A DNA stretch of 64,000 nt from an uncultured Burkholderiaceae bacterium (GCA_944390675.1 CALXQR010000001.1:298957-362956), one strand, 5' to 3'. Positions 1-10,195 are shown, counted from the stretch's first letter. Notes: generated by a model from the sequence alone, not told the origin. Translations and numbers: made by a program.

Positions 1-531
<531 letters not shown>

Positions 532-558
532 TTTCAGATACCTAGTTTCTGAATATAT

Positions 559-587
559 TTGACAAACAGAGGATGCGGAGGTAAACT
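559..587 (+). promoter_or_regulatory. Candidate promoter of rpsJ inside the tuf terminator
   Basis: A perfect -35 TTGACA (559–564), a 17-bp spacer and TAAACT (582–587, 4 of 6 to consensus). The terminator stem lies between and over the boxes. Transcription would start near 594 and leave a leader of about 40 nt before rpsJ. Only the boxes are seen; activity is inferred. Confidence 0.5.
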
Positions 588-606
588 CCGCATCCTCTGT
601 TGTTCT
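566..606 (+). terminator. Rho-independent terminator after tuf
   Basis: A perfect 15-bp stem (566–580 with 586–600) and a 5-nt loop (GTAAA) are followed by a T-rich run (TGTTCTTT). It ends the str operon. A promoter-like pair for rpsJ overlaps it. Confidence 0.85.
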
Positions 607-635
607 TTAGTGTTCTTTTTTAAAGGAAAAACGAA

Positions 636-947
636 ATGCAATCTCAACGCATTCGCATTCGCCTTAAGGCGTTTGATTACAAGCTGATTGATCAATCGGC
701 TCAAGAAATCGTTGACACGGCCAAGCGCACCGGCGCTGTGGTTCGCGGTCCTGTTCCTCTTCCCACCCGCATCCAACGTTTCGATATTTTGCGTTCTCCG
801 CACGTCAACAAAACGAGCCGTGACCAATTCGAAATCCGTACGCATCAACGCTTGATGGACATCATCGATCCGACCGATAAGACGGTTGACGCTTTGATGA
901 AGTTGGACTTGGCTGCCGGCGTGGACGTCGAAATCAAGGTTCAATAA
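636..947 (+). CDS. rpsJ: 30S ribosomal protein S10
   Basis: Ribosomal protein S10 (head of the 30S subunit) and, as NusE, partner of NusB in antitermination. At 103 residues it has the family length. The motifs [21 protein letters not shown] and EIRTHQRL are those of S10. AAGGA at 623–627 sets the ATG. It stands between the tuf terminator and an intergenic promoter before rplC, so it may be partly uncoupled from the rest of the S10 operon. Confidence 0.98.
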   Translation: MQSQRIRIRLKAFDYKLIDQSAQEIVDTAKRTGAVVRGPVPLPTRIQRFDILRSPHVNKTSRDQFEIRTHQRLMDIIDPTDKTVDALMKLDLAAGVDVEIKVQ

Positions 948-962
948 TTTTTTGCTTTTGAC

Positions 963-991
963 TTGCAAGCTTTTTTATAGCAAGGTACAAT
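963..991 (+). promoter_or_regulatory. Promoter between rpsJ and rplC
   Basis: TTGCAA (963–968), 17-bp spacer, TACAAT (986–991). The same -35 context CTTGCAAG followed by a T-rich run recurs in the promoter before rplN (5865–5893), which supports both. Start is expected near 998. Confidence 0.65.
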
Positions 992-997
992 CGCGCC

Positions 998-1083
998 TTT
1001 CTCGTGGAAAAAATCTTTAAGATTTCTACACGATTTTTCTTAAAAAATGGTCCCGGCCAATCGTAGCCGGGGTGGAGATAACA
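998..1083 (+). promoter_or_regulatory. Structured leader of the rplC mRNA
   Basis: About 85 nt with two inverted repeats. The first pairs TCGTG (about 1001) with CACGA (about 1031) and continues with AAATCTT/AAGATTT. The second pairs CCCGGC with GCCGGG at about 1053–1072, just before the GGAG ribosome site. A possible autogenous control element; function is inferred. Confidence 0.45.
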
Positions 1084-1728
1084 ATGAGTGAAAAACTCGG
1101 CTTAGTCGGTCGTAAGATCGGCATGACGCGCATCTTTACCGAGGATGGTGAATCCATTCCCGTGACGGTGCTCGAAGTGTCCGGCAACCGTGTCACGCAA
1201 GTGAAGACGGAAGAAACCGACGGATACAATGCCATTCAAGTTGCATTCGGCTCTAAGAAGCCGTCTCGCGTGAGCAAGCCGCTTTCCGGTCACTATGCTA
1301 AGGCCGGCGTCGAAGCGGGCGAAATGCTCAAAGAGTTCCATATCGATGCTGATAAGCTCGCCGATTTGAAGGTGGGTACCACGTTGTCCGTGGAAATGTT
1401 CACCGTTGGCCAAAAGGTTGACGTGACCGGTATCACGATCGGTAAGGGTTTTGCTGGCGCAATCAAGCGTCACCACTTCTCATCCAACCGCGCTTCCCAC
1501 GGTAACTCCGTTACGACCCGTGCACCGGGTTCTATCGGTAACCGCCAGGATCCGGGCCGTGTGTTCCCGGGCAAGCGTATGGCTGGTCACTTGGGCGATG
1601 TGCAACGCACAACGCAAAACCTCGTGGTGGCTCGCGTTGATGTCGAACGTCAATTGTTGCTCGTTCGCGGCGCTGTCCCCGGTGCTAAGGGCGGCAAGGT
1701 TATTGTCCGTCCGGCTGTGAAGGCCTAA
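1084..1728 (+). CDS. rplC: 50S ribosomal protein L3
   Basis: L3 (214 aa) is an early assembly protein of the 50S subunit, reaching toward the peptidyl transferase centre. The N-terminus [17 protein letters not shown] and the region [20 protein letters not shown] (whose Gln is the PrmB methylation site in relatives) are typical. The ATG at 1084, after GGAG at 1073–1076, is preferred over an in-frame GTG at 1072 that overlaps the ribosome site. First gene of the rplC–rpsQ block. Confidence 0.97.
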   Translation: MSEKLGLVGRKIGMTRIFTEDGESIPVTVLEVSGNRVTQVKTEETDGYNAIQVAFGSKKPSRVSKPLSGHYAKAGVEAGEMLKEFHIDADKLADLKVGTTLSVEMFTVGQKVDVTGITIGKGFAGAIKRHHFSSNRASHGNSVTTRAPGSIGNRQDPGRVFPGKRMAGHLGDVQRTTQNLVVARVDVERQLLLVRGAVPGAKGGKVIVRPAVKA

Positions 1729-1738
1729 GGAGCGATCA

Positions 1739-2359
1739 ATGGAACTGAATGTCCTGAACGAACAAGGTAATGAAACCGCCAAGTTGGCGGCTTCCGACGC
1801 CGTGTTTGGTCGTGAATACAATGAAGCTTTGGTTCACCAAATCGTGGTGGCCTACCAAGCTAATGCCCGTCAAGGCACTCGTGCTCAATTGACGCGTGCT
1901 GACGTTCATCATTCGACCAAGAAACCCTGGCGTCAAAAGGGTACGGGCCGCGCTCGCAGCGGTATGACGAGTTCTCCGGTGTGGCGTGGAGGCGGACGTG
2001 CTTTCCCGAATACCCCGAATGAAAATTTTGGTCAAAAAGTCAACAAGAAGATGTTCCGCGCCGCTATGGCCGTGATTTTCTCTAAGCTTGTTGCTGATGG
2101 CCGTCTCGTGGTTGTTGACTCTATCGGTGCTGATAGCCCGAAGACGAAGGCTTTCGCTCAAAAGTTGAAGGCCATGGGTCTTGAATCCGTCATGATTATC
2201 ACCAAAGAAGTTGACGAAAACCTCTATTTGGCTTCTCGCAACTTGAAGAATGTTTTCGTGGTGGAACCGCGTTATGCTGATCCGCTTTCCTTGATTTTCT
2301 ACAAGAAGGTTGTAGTGACGAAGGATGCGATCGCTCAGCTTGAGGAGATGTGGGGATGA
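1739..2359 (+). CDS. rplD: 50S ribosomal protein L4
   Basis: L4 (206 aa) lines the peptide exit tunnel. In E. coli it also represses its own operon through the S10 leader; whether it binds any leader here is unknown. The loop region [15 protein letters not shown] with RGGGRAFPN is diagnostic. It begins 10 nt after rplC with AAGGAG before the ATG and overlaps rplW by 4 nt (ATGA), so translation is likely coupled. Confidence 0.97.
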   Translation: MELNVLNEQGNETAKLAASDAVFGREYNEALVHQIVVAYQANARQGTRAQLTRADVHHSTKKPWRQKGTGRARSGMTSSPVWRGGGRAFPNTPNENFGQKVNKKMFRAAMAVIFSKLVADGRLVVVDSIGADSPKTKAFAQKLKAMGLESVMIITKEVDENLYLASRNLKNVFVVEPRYADPLSLIFYKKVVVTKDAIAQLEEMWG

Positions 2360-2655
2360 TGAGCCAAGATCGTTTAATGAAGGTGCTCCTTGCTCCGGTT
2401 GTCTCCGAAAAGAGCACGATGGTTGGTGAAAAGCACGGTCAAGTGGTTTTCCGTGTTGTTCCCGATGCCACGAAGCAAGAAGTCAAGGCTGCAGTCGAAT
2501 TGCTCTTTAAGGTGCAAGTCGACAGCGTTCAAATGGTCAACGTCAAGGGTAAGACGGCTCACTTTGGCCGTTTCGCCGGTAAGCACAGCGATGTGCGTAA
2601 GGCTTATGTGACCTTGAAGTCTGGTCAAGAAATTAACTTTGCAGAGGTGAAGTAA
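2356..2655 (+). CDS. rplW: 50S ribosomal protein L23
   Basis: L23 (99 aa) sits at the tunnel exit and docks trigger factor and SRP. The motif [12 protein letters not shown] and the C-terminal KKAYVTL-like strand (here RKAYVTL) identify it. Start chosen at the ATG of the ATGA overlap with rplD. A second ATG follows at once (2359), so the true start may be one codon later. The stop TAA shares its last A with the ATG of rplB. Confidence 0.95.
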   Translation: MMSQDRLMKVLLAPVVSEKSTMVGEKHGQVVFRVVPDATKQEVKAAVELLFKVQVDSVQMVNVKGKTAHFGRFAGKHSDVRKAYVTLKSGQEINFAEVK

Positions 2656-3482
2656 TGGCTCTCGTCAAATTGAAACCGACGTCGGCCGGTCGTCGTCACG
2701 CTGTTAAGGTTGTGAGCCCCGAGTTGCACAAGGGCAAGCCTTTTGCCGCTCTTCTCGAAAAGAAGAACCGCACCGCCGGTCGCAACAACAACGGTCACAT
2801 CACCTGCCGTCATAAGGGTGGTGGCCACAAGAAGGCCTATCGTATCATCGACTTCAAGCGCAACAAGGACGGTATCCCCGCTCGTGTTGAACGTCTTGAA
2901 TACGATCCGAACCGTTCTGCTCATATCGCTCTCGTGCTTTACGCCGATGGCGAACGCCGTTACATCATCGCCCCGAAGGGCTTGACGGTTGGCGCTGAGC
3001 TGATGAATGGTCAAGAAGCCCCGATCAAAGTGGGTAACGCGCTTCCGTTGCGCAATATCCCGATCGGTTCCACGATTCACTGTATCGAAATGAAGCCGGG
3101 TAAGGGCGCTCAATTGGTGCGTTCTGCCGGTTCCTTTGCCCAATTGATCGCTCGTGAAGGCGAATACGCTCAAGTGCGTTTGCGTTCTGGTGAAGTGCGT
3201 TACATTCACATTGAATGCCGTGCCACGATCGGTATGGTTGGCAATGAAGAAAACAGCTTGCGTGAACTCGGTAAAGCCGGTGCCAAACGTTGGCGCGGCA
3301 TTCGTCCGACCGTTCGTGGCGTTGCCATGAACCCGGTTGATCACCCGCATGGTGGTGGTGAAGGTCGTACGGGTACGGGTCGCGCTCCTGTGACGCCTTG
3401 GGGTCAACTCACCAAGGGTTATCGTACACGTAACAACAAGCGCACCGATGCTATGATCGTGCAGCGCCGGAACCGTAAATAA
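2655..3482 (+). CDS. rplB: 50S ribosomal protein L2
   Basis: L2 (275 aa) binds 23S rRNA domain IV and supports subunit joining and peptidyl transfer. [18 protein letters not shown] and the C-terminal loop [12 protein letters not shown] with its conserved His are clear signatures. Family length is 273–276. The start overlaps the rplW stop by one base. Confidence 0.98.
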   Translation: MALVKLKPTSAGRRHAVKVVSPELHKGKPFAALLEKKNRTAGRNNNGHITCRHKGGGHKKAYRIIDFKRNKDGIPARVERLEYDPNRSAHIALVLYADGERRYIIAPKGLTVGAELMNGQEAPIKVGNALPLRNIPIGSTIHCIEMKPGKGAQLVRSAGSFAQLIAREGEYAQVRLRSGEVRYIHIECRATIGMVGNEENSLRELGKAGAKRWRGIRPTVRGVAMNPVDHPHGGGEGRTGTGRAPVTPWGQLTKGYRTRNNKRTDAMIVQRRNRK

Positions 3483-3491
3483 GGGGGCCAA

Positions 3492-3758
3492 ATGTCTCGT
3501 TCGTTAAAGAAAGGCCCGTTTGTTGATGGGCACTTGATGAAGAAAGTCGAAGCTGCTCAGTCCAGCCGTGACAAGCGTCCGTTGAAGACCTGGTCTCGTC
3601 GTTCGACGATTCTTCCTGAGTTCATCGGTTTGACGATTGCCGTCCACAACGGTCGTCAACACGTCCCGGTGTACATTAATGAAAATATGGTCGGCCACAA
3701 GTTGGGCGAATTCGCTATGACCCGTACGTTCAAGGGTCACGCGTCCGACAAGAAATAA
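3492..3758 (+). CDS. rpsS: 30S ribosomal protein S19
   Basis: S19 (88 aa; usual 91–93) sits in the 30S head with S13 and touches the A-site finger. It begins [18 protein letters not shown] and contains [12 protein letters not shown], both hallmark motifs. It lies 9 nt after rplB with GGGGG as ribosome site, in the standard S10-operon position. Confidence 0.97.
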   Translation: MSRSLKKGPFVDGHLMKKVEAAQSSRDKRPLKTWSRRSTILPEFIGLTIAVHNGRQHVPVYINENMVGHKLGEFAMTRTFKGHASDKK

Positions 3759-3775
3759 TTAGTAGGAGTTAGATA

Positions 3776-4120
3776 ATGGAAACCTCTGCTATTGTTCGTG
3801 GCGTTCGTCTTTCGGCTCAAAAGGGCCGTTTGGTCGCCGACCTCGTCCGCGGCAAGCCCGTGGATAAGGCTTTGAATATTCTTACGTTCACGCAGAAGAA
3901 AGCTGCCTTGATCATCAAGAAGGCTCTCGAAAGCGCCATTGCCAACGCTGAACACAATGACGGTGCTGACATTGATGAATTGCGTGTGACGAAGATCCAT
4001 GTGGAAAAGGCCAAGACGCTGCGCCGTTTCGGTGCCCGCGCCAAGGGTCGTGGTACTCGCATCAACAAGCAAACGTGCCACATCTACGTGTCCGTTGGTG
4101 ACGCTAACGCTAAGAAGTAA
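3776..4120 (+). CDS. rplV: 50S ribosomal protein L22
   Basis: L22 (114 aa) contacts all 23S domains; its beta-hairpin helps form the exit tunnel constriction. The sequence [17 protein letters not shown] and the C-terminal hairpin [14 protein letters not shown] are typical. TAGGAG lies before the ATG. Macrolide resistance changes map to this hairpin in other species; none can be judged here. Confidence 0.97.
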   Translation: METSAIVRGVRLSAQKGRLVADLVRGKPVDKALNILTFTQKKAALIIKKALESAIANAEHNDGADIDELRVTKIHVEKAKTLRRFGARAKGRGTRINKQTCHIYVSVGDANAKK

Positions 4121-4129
4121 AGGTGAAAT

Positions 4130-4954
4130 ATGGGTCAGAAAATTAATCCCACCGGCTTCCGTCTCCCCGTGACGCGTGATTGGACCTCGCGTTGGTACGC
4201 GGAAGGCCGTAACTTCGCCCGTACTTTGGGTGAAGACTTGAAGGTTCGCACTTTCTTGCAAAAGAAATTGCGCAATGCCTCTGTGAGCCGTATTTTGATC
4301 GAACGTCCTGCTAAGAACGCTCGCATTACGATCTACTCCGCCCGTCCGGGTGTGGTGATCGGCAAACAAGGCCAAGACATCGAAGTTTTGAAGAACGAAG
4401 TTCAAAAGATGATGGGCGTGCCCGTTCACGTCAACATCGAAGAAATCCGTCGTCCGGAACTCGATGCTCAGTTGATCGCTGACAGCATTACGCAACAATT
4501 GGAAAAGCGCGTGATGTTCCGTCGTGCCATGAAGCGCGCCATGCAAAACGCTATGCGTTTGGGCGCTCAAGGCATCAAGATCATGTCCGCCGGTCGTTTG
4601 AACGGTGCGGAAATCGCTCGTACCGAATGGTACCGTGAAGGCCGCGTGCCGCTTCATACGTTGCGTGCCAATATCGATTACGGTTTCTCCGAAGCCAATA
4701 CGACGTATGGCGTGATCGGTGTGAAGGTGTGGGTCTACAAGGGTGACAACTTCGGCGAAGAAGCTCAAGCCCAAGAAAAGACTGAACGTGAAGATCGTCG
4801 TTCTCGTCGTCCCGCCGGCGAACGTGCAGCTAAGCCTGCTCGTCGCGCTCGCAAGACTGCTGAGAAGACGGAAGCTGCTGCAGCTGACGGTGAAAAGGCT
4901 GAAAAGAAGCCCGCTCGCCGCACGAAGAAGGCTGCTGCTAAAGACGGAGAATAA
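4130..4954 (+). CDS. rpsC: 30S ribosomal protein S3 with long basic/acidic tail
   Basis: S3 (274 aa) forms the mRNA entry channel with S4 and S5. The first ~210 residues are the normal fold, with a KH domain including [11 protein letters not shown]. After about residue 213 comes a low-complexity tail of ~60 residues rich in Lys, Arg, Ala and Glu, absent from the 233-residue E. coli protein. Shorter tails of this kind are known in Burkholderiales. The spacing of 3 nt to rplP suggests coupling. Confidence 0.97.
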   Translation: MGQKINPTGFRLPVTRDWTSRWYAEGRNFARTLGEDLKVRTFLQKKLRNASVSRILIERPAKNARITIYSARPGVVIGKQGQDIEVLKNEVQKMMGVPVHVNIEEIRRPELDAQLIADSITQQLEKRVMFRRAMKRAMQNAMRLGAQGIKIMSAGRLNGAEIARTEWYREGRVPLHTLRANIDYGFSEANTTYGVIGVKVWVYKGDNFGEEAQAQEKTEREDRRSRRPAGERAAKPARRARKTAEKTEAAAADGEKAEKKPARRTKKAAAKDGE

Positions 4955-4957
4955 GCG

Positions 4958-5374
4958 ATGTTGCAACCTAATCGACGCAAATACCGCAAGGACCAAAAGG
5001 GCCGCAACTATGGTCTCGCTACCCGCGGCGCCAATGTGTCTTTCGGTCAATTTGGTCTGAAGACGCTCGAACGCGGTCGTCTGACGGCTCGTCAAATTGA
5101 AGCTGCCCGTCGTGCCATCACCCGCCATATCAAGCGTGGTGGCCGCGTGTGGATTCGCGTGTTCCCGGACAAGCCCATTTCTGAAAAGCCCGCCGAAGTC
5201 CGTATGGGTAACGGTAAGGGTAATCCGGAATACTGGGTGGCCTTAGTGCAACCGGGCCGTGTGCTTTATGAAATGGACGGGGTTGACGAACAATTGGCTC
5301 GCGAAGCTTTCGCTCTCGCGGCTGCCAAGTTGCCTGTCAAAACCACGTTTGTTGTCCGCCAAATCGGCATGTAA
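4958..5374 (+). CDS. rplP: 50S ribosomal protein L16
   Basis: L16 (138 aa) binds near the A-site and 5S r[33 protein letters not shown] and the [10 protein letters not shown] stretch are typical of bacterial L16. It begins 3 nt after the rpsC stop and has the order of the classical S10 operon. Confidence 0.97.
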   Translation: MLQPNRRKYRKDQKGRNYGLATRGANVSFGQFGLKTLERGRLTARQIEAARRAITRHIKRGGRVWIRVFPDKPISEKPAEVRMGNGKGNPEYWVALVQPGRVLYEMDGVDEQLAREAFALAAAKLPVKTTFVVRQIGM

Positions 5375-5386
5375 GGAGAGACGGCA

Positions 5387-5581
5387 ATGAACGCAAAAGA
5401 ATTGCGCGCCATGGATGAGGCTGCGCTGAAGAAGGAACTGGCTGACTTGATGCAAGCGCACTTCAAACTGCGCATGCAACACGGCACTCAACAACTTCAA
5501 AACCCGAATCAGTTGCGCACGACGCGTCGTGATATCGCGCGCGTTCGCACGATTCTCGCTCAAAAGGCGGCCTCGAAATGA
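5387..5581 (+). CDS. rpmC: 50S ribosomal protein L29
   Basis: L29 (64 aa), a two-helix protein near the tunnel exit. It shows the family start [10 protein letters not shown] and the conserved C-terminal region [23 protein letters not shown] lies 8 nt before the ATG. Its stop overlaps the rpsQ start by 4 nt (ATGA). Confidence 0.96.
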   Translation: MNAKELRAMDEAALKKELADLMQAHFKLRMQHGTQQLQNPNQLRTTRRDIARVRTILAQKAASK

Positions 5582-5853
5582 CACAAGAAACTCAAAAGAC
5601 TACGTTAGCTCGTACGTTGGTCGGCAAAGTTGTCAGCAACAAGATGCAAAAGACCGTTACGGTCCTCGTGGAACGTAAGGAAATGCATCCGTTGTACGGC
5701 AAGTTTGTGTTGGTCTCCAAGAAGTACCATGCTCATTGCGAGTCCAACGACCTGAATGAAGGTGATACGGTTGAAATCTCTGAAACCCGTCCCATCTCCA
5801 AGACCAAAGCTTGGACGGTGACGAAGGTTATCAAGAAGGCCGAAATCATCTAA
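5578..5853 (+). CDS. rpsQ: 30S ribosomal protein S17
   Basis: S17 (91 aa) is a primary 16S rRNA binder with an OB fold. [21 protein letters not shown] and the later SRPISK-like segment (here [10 protein letters not shown]) identify it. It is the last gene of the S10-type block; the next gene rplN has its own promoter and leader. Confidence 0.96.
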   Translation: MTQETQKTTLARTLVGKVVSNKMQKTVTVLVERKEMHPLYGKFVLVSKKYHAHCESNDLNEGDTVEISETRPISKTKAWTVTKVIKKAEII

Positions 5854-5864
5854 TAGAAATAGCC

Positions 5865-5893
5865 TTGCAAGTTTTCTAAATCTTAGATATACT
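5865..5893 (+). promoter_or_regulatory. Promoter of the spc block (before rplN)
   Basis: TTGCAA (5865–5870), exactly 17 bp, TATACT (5888–5893). The -35 region and its flank match the promoter before rplC. Start is expected near 5900, giving a leader of about 170 nt. Confidence 0.7.
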
Positions 5894-5899
5894 TGCGGC

Positions 5900-6072
5900 T
5901 TCGTGGTTGAGGTTGACCGAAAGGTTGACCTCAACCGTGTTCGTCAAGGACGAATGAAAATACCAAACAACCTGCGTCTGGCAGGCATTCCGTGAGGATT
6001 TTCGTTTGTTCTTCCTCCCAATAACGGGACCAATACTATCCGCATAGCGGAATAAGTTGGGAATAGGTAATC
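5900..6072 (+). promoter_or_regulatory. Structured leader of the rplN mRNA
   Basis: A 14-bp hairpin (5905–5918 with 5923–5936, two G·U pairs) is capped by a GAAA tetraloop. Further down TCCCAA (6016–6021) can pair with TTGGGA (6057–6062) around an inner TCCGC/GCGGA hairpin (6039–6051), placing structure next to the translation start. No U-run follows the first hairpin, so it is not a plain terminator. Candidate autogenous control RNA; function inferred. Confidence 0.5.
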
Positions 6073-6441
6073 ATGATTCAGATGCAAAGCAAACTGGACG
6101 TGGCCGATAACACTGGCGCTCGTTCGGTGATGTGTATCAAGGTGTTAGGCGGCTCTAAGCGCCGCTACGCTAACATCGGCGATGTCATTAAGGTGACGGT
6201 TAAAGAAGCCGCCCCGCGTGGCCGCGTCAAGAAGGGCGAAGTCTACAACGCTGTTGTGGTCCGCACCGCCAAGGGCGTGCGTCGTGCTGACGGTTCTTCC
6301 ATCTCTTTTGATGGCAATGCCGCTGTGTTGCTTAATTCTAAGTTAGAGCCCATCGGAACCCGTATCTTCGGACCGGTTACGCGTGAATTGCGTACCGAAC
6401 AGTTCATGAAGATCGTTTCCTTGGCTCCGGAAGTTTTGTAA
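6073..6441 (+). CDS. rplN: 50S ribosomal protein L14
   Basis: L14 (122 aa) lies at the subunit interface and is the binding site of RsfS. The family start [17 protein letters not shown] and the segment [15 protein letters not shown] are near invariant. It is first in the spc-type block, behind a dedicated promoter and a 170-nt leader. Confidence 0.98.
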   Translation: MIQMQSKLDVADNTGARSVMCIKVLGGSKRRYANIGDVIKVTVKEAAPRGRVKKGEVYNAVVVRTAKGVRRADGSSISFDGNAAVLLNSKLEPIGTRIFGPVTRELRTEQFMKIVSLAPEVL

Positions 6442-6452
6442 GGAGACGCGCG

Positions 6453-6773
6453 ATGCAACGCATCCGTAAAGGTGACGAAGTTATCGTTATCACCGGCCGA
6501 GACAAGGGCAAGCGCGGTACCGTGCTCTCCCGAGTCGACGATCGTCACGTGACGGTCGAAGGCATCAATGTTGCTAAGAAGCATACTCGCCCCAACCCGA
6601 TGACGGGTTCCACCGGCGGTATCGTCAACAAAGTTATGCCGATCGATCAATCGAACGTCATGCTCGTGAATCCGGCCACTGGTAAGGGCGAACGTGTTGG
6701 CTTCAAGGAAGTCGACGGTAAGAAGGTTCGCGTGTTTAAGAGCGACGGCAGCATTGTCGGCGCTAAGGCTTAA
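6453..6773 (+). CDS. rplX: 50S ribosomal protein L24
   Basis: L24 (106 aa) starts 50S assembly by binding the 5' end of 23S rRNA. It has the KOW motif [19 protein letters not shown] near residues 7–25. AAGGAG precedes the ATG, 11 nt after rplN. Confidence 0.97.
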   Translation: MQRIRKGDEVIVITGRDKGKRGTVLSRVDDRHVTVEGINVAKKHTRPNPMTGSTGGIVNKVMPIDQSNVMLVNPATGKGERVGFKEVDGKKVRVFKSDGSIVGAKA

Positions 6774-6787
6774 TAGAGGGTAAATCG

Positions 6788-7327
6788 ATGTCTCGTTTCC
6801 AAACTCTCTACCGTGAAGCCATTGTGCCCGAATTGATCAAGAAGTTCGGCTACAAGACCACAATGCAAGTTCCGCGTATCACGAAGATCACGTTGAACAT
6901 GGGTGTCGGCGAAGCGGTTAACGACAAAAAGTTGATCGACAACGCTGTTGCCGATCTCACCAAGATTGCCGGTCAAAAGCCGGTTGTTACCAAGACCCGT
7001 AAGGCTATCGCGAACTTTAAGATTCGTGAAAACATGCCCATCGGCTGCATGGTGACTCTGCGTGGTGAACGCATGTACGATTTCTTGGACCGTTTGATTA
7101 CGATCGCTTTCCCGCGTGTTCGTGACTTCCGTGGTGTGTCCGGCCGTTCTTTCGATGGTCGCGGCAACTACAACATCGGTCTTAAAGAACAAATCATTTT
7201 CCCGGAAATCGAATACGACAAGATCGACAAGATCCGTGGTATGAACATTTCCATTACGACGACTGCGAAAACTGACGAAGAAGCTAAGGCTTTGCTCGCT
7301 GCTTTCCGCTTTCCGTTCCGCAATTAA
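6788..7327 (+). CDS. rplE: 50S ribosomal protein L5
   Basis: L5 (179 aa) binds 5S rRNA and makes bridge B1b. [25 protein letters not shown] and the glycine-rich [17 protein letters not shown] mark it. The length equals the family norm. Confidence 0.97.
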   Translation: MSRFQTLYREAIVPELIKKFGYKTTMQVPRITKITLNMGVGEAVNDKKLIDNAVADLTKIAGQKPVVTKTRKAIANFKIRENMPIGCMVTLRGERMYDFLDRLITIAFPRVRDFRGVSGRSFDGRGNYNIGLKEQIIFPEIEYDKIDKIRGMNISITTTAKTDEEAKALLAAFRFPFRN

Positions 7328-7340
7328 TCGAGGTGGTGAA

Positions 7341-7646
7341 TTGGCTAAACTCGCACTGATTAACCGTGACTTGAAGCGCGCCCGCACGGTCGCGAAGTTC
7401 GCGGAAAAGCGCGCCGCTTTGAAGGCGGTTATTAATGACGCCACCCGTTCTATGGAAGAACGCATGGAAGCTCGTCAACAATTGCAATTATTGCCCCGCG
7501 ACGCGAATCCGTGCCGCTTGCGCAATCGCTGCGGTTTGACGGGTCGTCCGCGCGGAACGTTCCGCAAGTTCGGCTTGGCTCGTACCAAGATTCGTGAAGC
7601 CGCTATGCGCGGCGATATTCCCGGCCTTGTCAAGGCTAGCTGGTAA
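7341..7646 (+). CDS. rpsN: 30S ribosomal protein S14 (zinc-free long type), TTG start
   Basis: S14 (101 aa) is a late 30S head protein. The C-terminal half [20 protein letters not shown] is the family signature, and the two CxxC pairs of the zinc form are absent. The only start giving the conserved MAKLAL N-terminus is a TTG at 7341, preceded by GAGGTGG. Confidence 0.96.
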   Translation: MAKLALINRDLKRARTVAKFAEKRAALKAVINDATRSMEERMEARQQLQLLPRDANPCRLRNRCGLTGRPRGTFRKFGLARTKIREAAMRGDIPGLVKASW

Positions 7647-7660
7647 GCGAGGAGATTATC

Positions 7661-8056
7661 ATGAGCATGAGTGATCCGATCGCCGATATGTTGACCCGCA
7701 TCCGCAATGGTCAAACTGTCGACAAGACGGAAGTGGTGATGCCCTCCTCGAAATTGAAGGTGGCCATCGCTCAAGTCTTGAAGGATGAAGGATACATTGA
7801 TGGCTTTAGCGTTGTTGATAACAACGGTAAGGCTGAATTACACGTCGGTTTGAAGTACTACGCCGGCCGTCCCGTGATCGAACGCCTTGAACGCGTTTCT
7901 CGTCCGGGCTTGCGTGTGTACAAGAACCATCAAACGATTCCGCAAGTGATGAACGGCTTGGGTATCGCGATCGTTTCCACCCCGAAGGGTGTGATGACTG
8001 ATCGCAAGGCTCGTGCAGCCGGCATCGGTGGCGAAGTCATTTGCTACGTGGCTTAA
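7661..8056 (+). CDS. rpsH: 30S ribosomal protein S8
   Basis: S8 (131 aa) binds 16S helix 21. In E. coli it represses the spc operon by binding rplE mRNA. It starts [18 protein letters not shown] and ends with the typical [12 protein letters not shown] segment ([11 protein letters not shown]). GAGGAG precedes the ATG by 6 nt. Confidence 0.97.
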   Translation: MSMSDPIADMLTRIRNGQTVDKTEVVMPSSKLKVAIAQVLKDEGYIDGFSVVDNNGKAELHVGLKYYAGRPVIERLERVSRPGLRVYKNHQTIPQVMNGLGIAIVSTPKGVMTDRKARAAGIGGEVICYVA

Positions 8057-8075
8057 TAGGCGAGGAGGGATAAGA

Positions 8076-8609
8076 ATGTCGCGAATCGCTAAAGAAGCCG
8101 TGATCATCACCAAAGGCGTTGACTGCAAGATCGCCAACGGTGTGATCTCTATGAAGGGCCCGAAGGGCGAATTGAGCTTGAAGCTCAATCCCTTGGTGAC
8201 CATCAAGCAAGACGGTGATCATTTGCACTTTGAAGCTGTTGACAGCAGCCGCGAAGCTAACGCTGCTTCCGGCACGATCCGTGCATTGGTCAACGACATG
8301 AACAAAGGTGTCAGCGTCGGCTTTGAAAAGAAATTGACGTTGGTTGGCGTGGGCTTCCGTGCTCAAGCCAGCGGTGACACGTTGAATTTATCGCTCGGCT
8401 TTAGTCACCCCGTGGTGCACAAGATGCCCGCCGGTGTGAAGGCTGAAACCCCGAGTCAAACGGAAATCGTGATCAAGGGCGCTGACAAGCAGAAAGTTGG
8501 TCAGACTGCCGCCGTCATTCGCGGTTATCGTCCGCCGGAACCCTACAAGGGCAAGGGCGTTCGTTATGCCGACGAAGTCGTTGTGATCAAGGAAACCAAG
8601 AAGAAGTAA
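8076..8609 (+). CDS. rplF: 50S ribosomal protein L6
   Basis: L6 (177 aa) sits near the factor-binding site. It has two repeated L6 domains and the C-terminal motif [18 protein letters not shown]. The ATG at 8076 with GAGGAGGG just upstream gives the conserved MSRIAKEAV start; the frame stays open upstream into rpsH without a ribosome site. Confidence 0.97.
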   Translation: MSRIAKEAVIITKGVDCKIANGVISMKGPKGELSLKLNPLVTIKQDGDHLHFEAVDSSREANAASGTIRALVNDMNKGVSVGFEKKLTLVGVGFRAQASGDTLNLSLGFSHPVVHKMPAGVKAETPSQTEIVIKGADKQKVGQTAAVIRGYRPPEPYKGKGVRYADEVVVIKETKKK

Positions 8610-8626
8610 GCGGGGCGGAGACAAAA

Positions 8627-8995
8627 ATGATCGATAAAAAAGCAAATCGTCTGCGTCGTGCGCGTGCTACGCGTGCCCGCATCAAGTTGCAAAAGATGGA
8701 TCGTTTGACGGTTCATCGTACCAACTTGCACATTTACGCCAGCATCATCAGCGCTGACGGTGGTCGCGTGTTGGTTTCCGCCTCCACGACCGAACCTGAA
8801 GTTCGCGCTCAGTTGGCAAATGAACAAGGCCGTGGCGGCAACGTCAAGGCTGCTAAGTTGATTGGTACGCGTTTGGCCGAAAAGGCGAAAGCCGCCGGCA
8901 TCGAAACGTGTGCTTTTGACCGTTCTGGTTACCGTTTTCATGGCCGCATCGCTGCGCTGGCTCAAGCCGCGCGTGAAGCTGGCTTGAAGTTCTAA
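8627..8995 (+). CDS. rplR: 50S ribosomal protein L18
   Basis: L18 (122 aa) binds 5S rRNA with L5. [15 protein letters not shown] and [20 protein letters not shown] are typical. Gene order rplF–rplR–rpsE is the usual one. Confidence 0.97.
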   Translation: MIDKKANRLRRARATRARIKLQKMDRLTVHRTNLHIYASIISADGGRVLVSASTTEPEVRAQLANEQGRGGNVKAAKLIGTRLAEKAKAAGIETCAFDRSGYRFHGRIAALAQAAREAGLKF

Positions 8996-9004
8996 GAGGG
9001 ACTT

Positions 9005-9526
9005 ATGGCTAAGGCTCAAGGAAAGAATGCGGCTGTCGACGCTATCGACGACGGCATGCGTGAAAATATGATTGCGGTCAACCGCGTTACCAAGGTTGTG
9101 AAGGGTGGCCGCATTATGGCTTTCGCCGCTCTCACTGTGGTTGGTGATGGCGACGGCCGTATTGGTATGGGTACGGGTAAGAGCCGTGAAGTTCCGGCTG
9201 CCGTTCAAAAGGCTATGGAACATGCTCGCCACAACATGGTTCGTATTCCGTTGAACAACGGTACGATCTACCACGCTGTGGAAGCCCATCATGGTGCTGC
9301 CCGTGTAATGTTGCTTCCTGCCACGGAAGGTACCGGTATTATCGCCGGTGGTCCGATGCGCGCTGTGTTCGACGCCATGGGTGTTCGCAATATCGTTGCG
9401 AAGGCTCACGGTTCCACGAATCCGTACAACATGGTTCGTGCGACGATGAAGGCGCTCGAAGCTCTTCGTTCTCCGTCTGAAATTGCTGCCAAGCGCGGCA
9501 AGTCGGTCGAAGAAATTTTGGCTTAA
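9005..9526 (+). CDS. rpsE: 30S ribosomal protein S5
   Basis: S5 (173 aa) helps decoding accuracy and mRNA unwinding with S3 and S4. The double-stranded RNA-binding region [16 protein letters not shown] and the segment [15 protein letters not shown] are diagnostic. It starts 9 nt after rplR. Confidence 0.97.
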   Translation: MAKAQGKNAAVDAIDDGMRENMIAVNRVTKVVKGGRIMAFAALTVVGDGDGRIGMGTGKSREVPAAVQKAMEHARHNMVRIPLNNGTIYHAVEAHHGAARVMLLPATEGTGIIAGGPMRAVFDAMGVRNIVAKAHGSTNPYNMVRATMKALEALRSPSEIAAKRGKSVEEILA

Positions 9527-9546
9527 TCGCATAGGAGAGAGTCGAA

Positions 9547-9726
9547 ATGGCTAAGAAGACCATTAAAGTTACGTTGATCAAGAGCCCGATCGGTACGAAG
9601 GCCGATCACCGTGCTACGTTGCGCGGCTTGGGTTTGTCCAAGATGAACCAAACGCGTGAACTCGAAGACACGCCTGCCGTGCGCGGTATGATCACGAAGG
9701 TTGCCTACTTGGTTCGTGCCGAGTAA
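9547..9726 (+). CDS. rpmD: 50S ribosomal protein L30
   Basis: A 59-residue reading frame starting [18 protein letters not shown], with the family motif [20 protein letters not shown]. The size is that of bacterial L30 (58–60 aa). It lies between rpsE and rplO as expected, with AGGAGAG before the ATG. Confidence 0.97.
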   Translation: MAKKTIKVTLIKSPIGTKADHRATLRGLGLSKMNQTRELEDTPAVRGMITKVAYLVRAE

Positions 9727-9738
9727 TAGGGGTAGATG

Positions 9739-10173
9739 ATGCAATTGAATACTTTGCAACCCGCTGTGGGTTCTAAGAGCGCTCGTCACCGCGTTGGCCG
9801 CGGTGTGGGTTCCGGTTGGGGCAAGACCGCTGGTCGTGGCCACAAGGGTCAAAAGTCCCGCGCCGGTGGTTTCCACAAGGTGGGCTTCGAAGGCGGTCAA
9901 ATGCCGCTGCATCGTCGCTTGCCGAAGCGTGGTTTCACGTCTTTGACGCGTCGTTTCTGCGAAGAAGTTCGCTTGAACGAACTCCAAGGTTTGTCCATGG
10001 AAGAAATCGATTTGGCCGTCTTGAAGGCTGCCAACATCGTTTCTCCGCGCGCTACGGCCGCTCGCGTGATCTTGTCCGGAGAAATCTCCCGCAAGGTTGT
10101 GTTGCGTGGTTTGGGCGTGACGAAGGGTGCCAAGGCTGCTATTGAAGCCGCCGGCGGCTCCGTCGAAGAGTAA
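9739..10173 (+). CDS. rplO: 50S ribosomal protein L15
   Basis: L15 (144 aa) is an organising protein of the large subunit. The glycine-rich N-terminus [20 protein letters not shown] and the region [17 protein letters not shown] are signatures. Two ATGs stand side by side (9736, 9739); the second gives MQLNTLQPA, closest to relatives, but the first cannot be excluded. Confidence 0.96.
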   Translation: MQLNTLQPAVGSKSARHRVGRGVGSGWGKTAGRGHKGQKSRAGGFHKVGFEGGQMPLHRRLPKRGFTSLTRRFCEEVRLNELQGLSMEEIDLAVLKAANIVSPRATAARVILSGEISRKVVLRGLGVTKGAKAAIEAAGGSVEE

Positions 10174-10195
10174 CTCGCTTTTTAGGAAGAACAAC

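Noticed and set aside
2625..3491. 288-codon minus-strand frame opposite rplB
   Set aside because: Thr/His-rich translation without family features; rplB is certain.
3737..5128. 463-codon open frame on the minus strand opposite rplV–rpsC–rplP
   Set aside because: Low-complexity translation (runs of Ser, Thr, Leu, His), no start signal, and it lies wholly opposite certain ribosomal genes; it is a by-product of their codon bias.
8564..9532. 322-codon minus-strand frame opposite rplR and rpsE
   Set aside because: Same codon-bias shadow; both opposite genes are certain.
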